From assembly GCA_019419485.1 (NCBI GenBank), contig DXZV01000043.1, positions 1 through 9,460 on the forward strand: DNA of 9,460 nt. The letters are read 5' to 3'. A program made the translations under genes and the position numbers. Under the pieces are notes generated by a model. The model saw only the letters and a list, made by a program, of their open reading frames with translations. It was not told the DNA's origin and made no database searches. Below are positions 6,747 to 9,460 of this stretch, piece after piece; position 1 is the stretch's first letter, and each line of letters starts with the position of its first letter. This DNA comes from Collinsella sp. GTDB lineage: Bacteria; Actinomycetota; Coriobacteriia; Coriobacteriales; Coriobacteriaceae.

Positions 6747-7851
6747 GATGACCGTTGCTATCGCAGCCGGCGGCACGGCGGGACATATCAACCCCGCACT
6801 CGCCTTGGCCGAGGAGCTACGTGACCGTGGCCACCACGTTGTGTTTGTGGGTCAGTCGCATAAGCTCGAGGGTCGTCTGGTTCCCGAGGCAGGGTTCGAT
6901 TTTGTGCCGATTACGGTTACGGGCTTCGACCGCTCTCGCCCTTGGACGGCGTTGAGCTCGCTGTGGCGTGTCTATAAGGCGAAGCGCACGCTCGGCAGCC
7001 ATTTTTCTAAAGCCTGCAAGCCCGATGTCGCTATAGGTTTTGGCGCCTATGTCGAGGTCCCGCTTCTGGGCTGGTGCAAAGACGCGGGCATTCCGTATCT
7101 GCTGCACGAACAGAACTCCGTTCCGGGCCTTGCTAACAAGATGATGAGTTCGCATGCCGCCCGCGTTTGCATCTCGGTGCCGGCAGCACGTTCCGTGTTT
7201 GAGCGCGAGGGCGATCCTGACCATGTGCTCATGACCGGCAACCCCGTGCGCCGTTCTGTGATCGAGGGGGATCGGGTTCGCGGTCGCAGGGCTCTCGCCG
7301 TGCCTGAGGACGCCACACTCCTGCTGGTTTTTGGCGGCTCACTTGGTGCTCAACATCTTAATGAGCGCGTGGCTTCGCTTAAAAACGAGTTGCTCTCGCG
7401 CGATAATCTCTATGTTTTGCATTCGACGGGCGCCGATGGCTTTGAGGACACCGAGCGTGCTCTTGCCCTGATGCCCGAGGAGGCGAAGCGGTATCGCGTC
7501 CAGCCCTACATCGACAATATGGGCGATATGCTGGCCGCGGCCGATTTGGTCCTCTCGCGCTCGGGCGCTTCGAGCGTTGCCGAGATCGCGGCCCTTGCCA
7601 CACCTTCGGTACTGGTGCCGTATCCGCATGCGACGGCCGATCATCAGACCACCAATGCCCGCTATCTGGTCGATGCCGGTGCTGGCGTGCTCTGCGCCGA
7701 TGCCGATATCGATACCCAGGCGTTTGCCGATGAGCTGCTGCATCTTATCGATGATGCGCAGGCGCGCGATGCCATGCGTCAGGCGGCTCGCGGTTTGGCC
7801 CAGGACCGCGCTGCCGTCCTTTTGGCAGACGCGGTAGAAGGATTGCGTTAG
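6736..7851 (+). CDS. murG: UDP-GlcNAc--lipid I N-acetylglucosaminyltransferase (MurG)
   Basis: GT28-family enzyme on the inner face of the membrane that adds GlcNAc to lipid I, giving lipid II. It has 371 residues, a normal length. The N-terminal domain has the glycine-rich GGTAGHINPALA (12-23; many homologues have GGTGGH), then GFGAYVEVP (101-109), HEQNSVPG (124-131) and GNPVR (168-172). The C-terminal nucleotide-sugar domain has FGGSLGAQ (199-206), SRSGASSVAEIAAL (274-287) and PYPHATADHQTTNA (295-308), containing the expected acidic and glutamine residues. There is no transmembrane segment, as expected for a peripheral protein. It overlaps ftsW by 11 bases in another frame, so the two are co-translated. 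The TAG stop is followed by a 97-base gap before murC. Confidence 0.97.
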   Translation: MTDKMTVAIAAGGTAGHINPALALAEELRDRGHHVVFVGQSHKLEGRLVPEAGFDFVPITVTGFDRSRPWTALSSLWRVYKAKRTLGSHFSKACKPDVAIGFGAYVEVPLLGWCKDAGIPYLLHEQNSVPGLANKMMSSHAARVCISVPAARSVFEREGDPDHVLMTGNPVRRSVIEGDRVRGRRALAVPEDATLLLVFGGSLGAQHLNERVASLKNELLSRDNLYVLHSTGADGFEDTERALALMPEEAKRYRVQPYIDNMGDMLAAADLVLSRSGASSVAEIAALATPSVLVPYPHATADHQTTNARYLVDAGAGVLCADADIDTQAFADELLHLIDDAQARDAMRQAARGLAQDRAAVLLADAVEGLR

Positions 7852-7864
7852 TTAGACGGGATAT

Positions 7865-7881
7865 CGCGGGTCGCCCTCGCG
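7865..7881 (+). other. Small GC-rich hairpin downstream of murG
   Basis: CGCGGG (7865-7870) can pair with CTCGCG (7876-7881) around a five-base loop, with one G-U pair. No T run follows, so it is not a convincing intrinsic terminator. It could slow exonucleases or pausing polymerase, or mean nothing. Confidence 0.25.
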
Positions 7882-7899
7882 CGGATGCGATAGGTGCGG

Positions 7900-7905
7900 T
7901 ACAGT
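7900..7905 (+). promoter_or_regulatory. Possible -10 box (TACAGT) of an internal promoter for murC
   Basis: TACAGT matches the -10 consensus TATAAT at four of six positions, including the key first T, A and last T. It lies 44 bases before the preferred murC ATG, so a transcript would begin near 7912. The region 16-18 bases upstream shows no TTGACA-like element. It resembles the TACAAT box before murF, the only other sizeable gap. Confidence 0.35.
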
Positions 7906-7931
7906 AGACGGGTTACAGGCAGTGTTTACGC

Positions 7932-7937
7932 AAGGAG
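7932..7937 (+). promoter_or_regulatory. Ribosome binding site deciding the murC start
   Basis: AAGGAG lies 11 bases before ATG 7949, a long but workable spacing. It is downstream of the in-frame GTG at 7922, so that longer start cannot use it. The GTG has only a poorly placed ACAGG before it. Confidence 0.65.
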
Positions 7938-7948
7938 TACACGAGCAC

Positions 7949-9367
7949 ATGGCTGATTCCCAGACTGCAACCTCCGCGCCCGATTTCAAGAGCGCCCATT
8001 TTATCGGTATCGGTGGCGCCGGCATGAGCGGCATCGCCCTCGTCCTTCACGAACGCGGTTATGTCGTTACCGGCTCCGACCTTAAGACGTCGCGCTATAT
8101 TCGCCAGCTTACCCGCGCCGGCGTGAAGGTGCATGTGGGCCATGAGGCCGCCACCATCGACGAGGTCAAGCCCGATGTCGTCGTGGTTTCTACCGCTATT
8201 CCCGAGTCCAACCCCGAGCTCGTCCGTGCGCGCGAGCTGGGTATTCCCGTGTGGCCTCGCGCCAAGATGCTCTCGGCTCTGGGCCACGGCTACACCACCG
8301 TCGCCGTCGCCGGTACTCACGGCAAGACCACGACCTCTTCGATGTGTGCCACCATGCTCGACCGCATGGGTCTGGACCCCAGCTTCCTGATCGGTGGCAT
8401 TGTCGAGGGCTACGATACCAACGGCAAAAACGGCTCGGGCGACTATTTTGTCGCCGAGGCGGATGAGTCCGACAGCTCCTTCCTGTTCCTTAACCCCAAT
8501 GTGGTCATCGTGACCAACGTCGAGGCCGACCATCTCGATCATTACTCGGGTATCGAGGAGATCGAGGCCACCTTCGCCAAGTTTATGAGTCTGGTGGGCG
8601 AGGACGGCACGGTCATCGTCTGTGGCGAGGACCCGCATCTGGTCGAGCTTGCCAAGTCGACGGGCCGTCATGTGCTTTCCTATGGCTTTGCCGAGACCAA
8701 CGACATCGTCTGCGTGCATCCGGATGTCAAGGGCATCCAGAGCGACTTTATCGTTCGCTTTGAGGACGGCACCGAGCACGCTGTCGAGATTAAGAGCAAC
8801 CCCGGTCGTCACAACATGCTCAACGCCACGGCCGTCTTGACCGTCGCCCATGTCCTAGGCCTCGATATCGACGCCGCCGCTAAGGCACTTTCGAGTTTTG
8901 AAGGCGTCCGCCGTCGCTTTACCCACGTGGGCGATATCGACGGCATCACGGTGGTTGACGATTACGGCCATCATCCCACCGAGATCAAGGCGACGCTCGC
9001 TGCTGCCTCTTCGCTGGGCTACAAACATGTCGACGTCGTGTTCCAGCCGCACCGCTATTCGCGCCTGCAGGCTCTGTGCGATGACTTTGCCGACGCATTC
9101 GCCAATGCTGACAAGCTGCTGTTGATTGACGTGTTCTCTGCCGGCGAGATGCCCATCCCGGGCGTCACGTCCAAGATGCTTGCCGATACCGTGCGCGCCA
9201 AGCATCCCGGCAAGGAGGTCGTGTACTGCTCGAGCCGTCTTGAGCTCAATGAGGAGCTCGAGAAGATGGTGGGCGAGGGCGATTTGCTGCTTACCATGGG
9301 CGCCGGCGACGTCACGACGGTCGGCCCCGAGTTCATCGAGTATCTGACTGCCAAGAAAGACGCTTAA
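7949..9367 (+). CDS. murC: UDP-N-acetylmuramate--L-alanine ligase (MurC)
   Basis: Cytoplasmic ATP-dependent ligase that adds L-Ala to UDP-MurNAc, the first amino acid of the stem peptide. With the ATG start it has 472 residues, usual for MurC; a GTG at 7922 would add nine residues but lacks a ribosome binding site. The N-terminal UDP-binding domain has HFIGIGGAGMSGIA (17-30), typical of MurC. The ATP loop is GTHGKTTTS (122-130), followed by EADESDSSF (170-178) and TNVEADHLDHY (189-199). The C-terminal part shows PGRHNMLNA (285-293), DDYGHHPTEI (337-346), FQPHRYSR (365-372) and MGAGDV (450-455). DDYGHHPTE and FQPHRYSR separate it from other Mur ligases. A 97-base gap with a possible promoter precedes it, so it may have its own transcription as well as read-through from murG. 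Stop TAA lies five bases before murB. Confidence 0.96.
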   Translation: MADSQTATSAPDFKSAHFIGIGGAGMSGIALVLHERGYVVTGSDLKTSRYIRQLTRAGVKVHVGHEAATIDEVKPDVVVVSTAIPESNPELVRARELGIPVWPRAKMLSALGHGYTTVAVAGTHGKTTTSSMCATMLDRMGLDPSFLIGGIVEGYDTNGKNGSGDYFVAEADESDSSFLFLNPNVVIVTNVEADHLDHYSGIEEIEATFAKFMSLVGEDGTVIVCGEDPHLVELAKSTGRHVLSYGFAETNDIVCVHPDVKGIQSDFIVRFEDGTEHAVEIKSNPGRHNMLNATAVLTVAHVLGLDIDAAAKALSSFEGVRRRFTHVGDIDGITVVDDYGHHPTEIKATLAAASSLGYKHVDVVFQPHRYSRLQALCDDFADAFANADKLLLIDVFSAGEMPIPGVTSKMLADTVRAKHPGKEVVYCSSRLELNEELEKMVGEGDLLLTMGAGDVTTVGPEFIEYLTAKKDA

Positions 9368-9372
9368 ACCCC

Positions 9373-9460
9373 ATGGGTCTGTTTAACGCCGTCATGGCGC
9401 TTTCGGGCATGATCGATACGGACGTAATTGAGGATGAACGCCTCGCGCGCCATACGAGCT
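9373..9460 (+). CDS. murB: UDP-N-acetylenolpyruvoylglucosamine reductase (MurB), N-terminal 29 codons only
   Basis: From ATG 9373 the frame is open to the window end and reads MGLFNAVMALSG, then DVIEDERLARHTS. The ending LARHTS fits the start of MurB, where a His-Thr-(Ser/Thr) precedes the flavin-binding FRIGGPA segment, which would lie just past the window. MurB reduces UDP-GlcNAc-enolpyruvate to UDP-MurNAc with NADPH and FAD, giving the MurC substrate, and murC-murB adjacency is common. The start is five bases after the murC stop without a clear ribosome binding site, so coupling is likely; ATG 9394 and 9409 are alternative starts. The call rests on few residues plus context. Confidence 0.7.
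   Translation, partial: MGLFNAVMALSGMIDTDVIEDERLARHTS

Larger units (their letters stand above)
7853..7915 (+). repeat. Imperfect 11-base direct repeat in the murG-murC gap
   Basis: TAGACGGGATA (7853-7863) recurs as TAGACGGGTTA (7905-7915), matching at 10 of 11 bases. The copies start 52 bases apart, close to five helical turns. The second copy begins on the last base of the -10-like TACAGT. This could be a paired operator site or chance in GC-rich DNA. Confidence 0.4.

Noticed and set aside
1340..7919. Similar GGTTTACAGG (1340-1349) and GGGTTACAGG (7910-7919) before murF and murC
   Set aside because: Nine of ten bases match, but the first is part of the murF ribosome site and the two stand at different distances from the -10-like boxes and starts, so shared function is doubtful.
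7922..7948. Nine-codon N-terminal extension of MurC from GTG 7922
   Set aside because: The AAGGAG site lies downstream of this GTG and serves ATG 7949; the extension also adds residues before the normal MurC N-terminus.
7913..8851. 312-codon open frame on the - strand opposite murC
   Set aside because: Same reasoning: antisense to MurC catalytic motifs, low-complexity Gly, Asp and His composition, no independent support.
1..9460. A new defence, mobile or biosynthetic system
   Set aside because: Every stretch over about 125 bases is explained by a core cell-wall gene; no transposase, integrase, array, RNA gene or unfamiliar protein was seen.

Overview
The window is a stretch of a bacterial division and cell-wall (dcw) cluster. 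All seven complete or nearly complete genes, plus the first codons of an eighth, lie on the + strand and are tightly packed. In order they are: the 3' part of a class B penicillin-binding protein (ftsI/pbpB type), murF, mraY, murD, ftsW, murG, murC and the first 29 codons of murB. The DNA is GC-rich and the proteins look actinobacterial. The sequence style and the murC-murB order suggest a Coriobacteriia member (Collinsella-like). That placement comes from recall of similar proteins, not from a search, and is moderate at best.

Layout: the PBP gene ends at 1235. A 123-base gap (1236-1358) follows, with a -10-like box and a good ribosome binding site for murF. From murF to murG (1359-7851) the genes are separated by 3, 9 and 9 bases, then overlap by 11, so they almost certainly form one transcript. 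A second gap of 97 bases (7852-7948) precedes murC and holds another -10-like box, an 11-base imperfect direct repeat and a small GC hairpin. murC is followed after 5 bases by murB, which runs off the window. There is no RNA gene, mobile element, CRISPR array or convincing terminator.

Together the genes cover most of the cytoplasmic and membrane steps of lipid II synthesis. MurB and MurC make UDP-MurNAc and add L-Ala, and MurD adds D-Glu. MurF adds D-Ala-D-Ala, MraY moves the product to undecaprenyl phosphate, and MurG adds GlcNAc. FtsW and the PBP are the septal glycosyltransferase and transpeptidase pair. The missing step is MurE (the third-residue ligase): its gene usually sits between ftsI and murF but is absent here, so the diamino acid of the wall cannot be inferred from this window.

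This is core housekeeping DNA and I see no new system in it. The points that deserve a second look are modest: the missing murE with a start-like remnant in its place, the long arginine-rich FtsW tail bounded by a short repeat, the repeat-bearing murC promoter region, and five consecutive genes in one reading frame with mostly TAG stops and no TGA.
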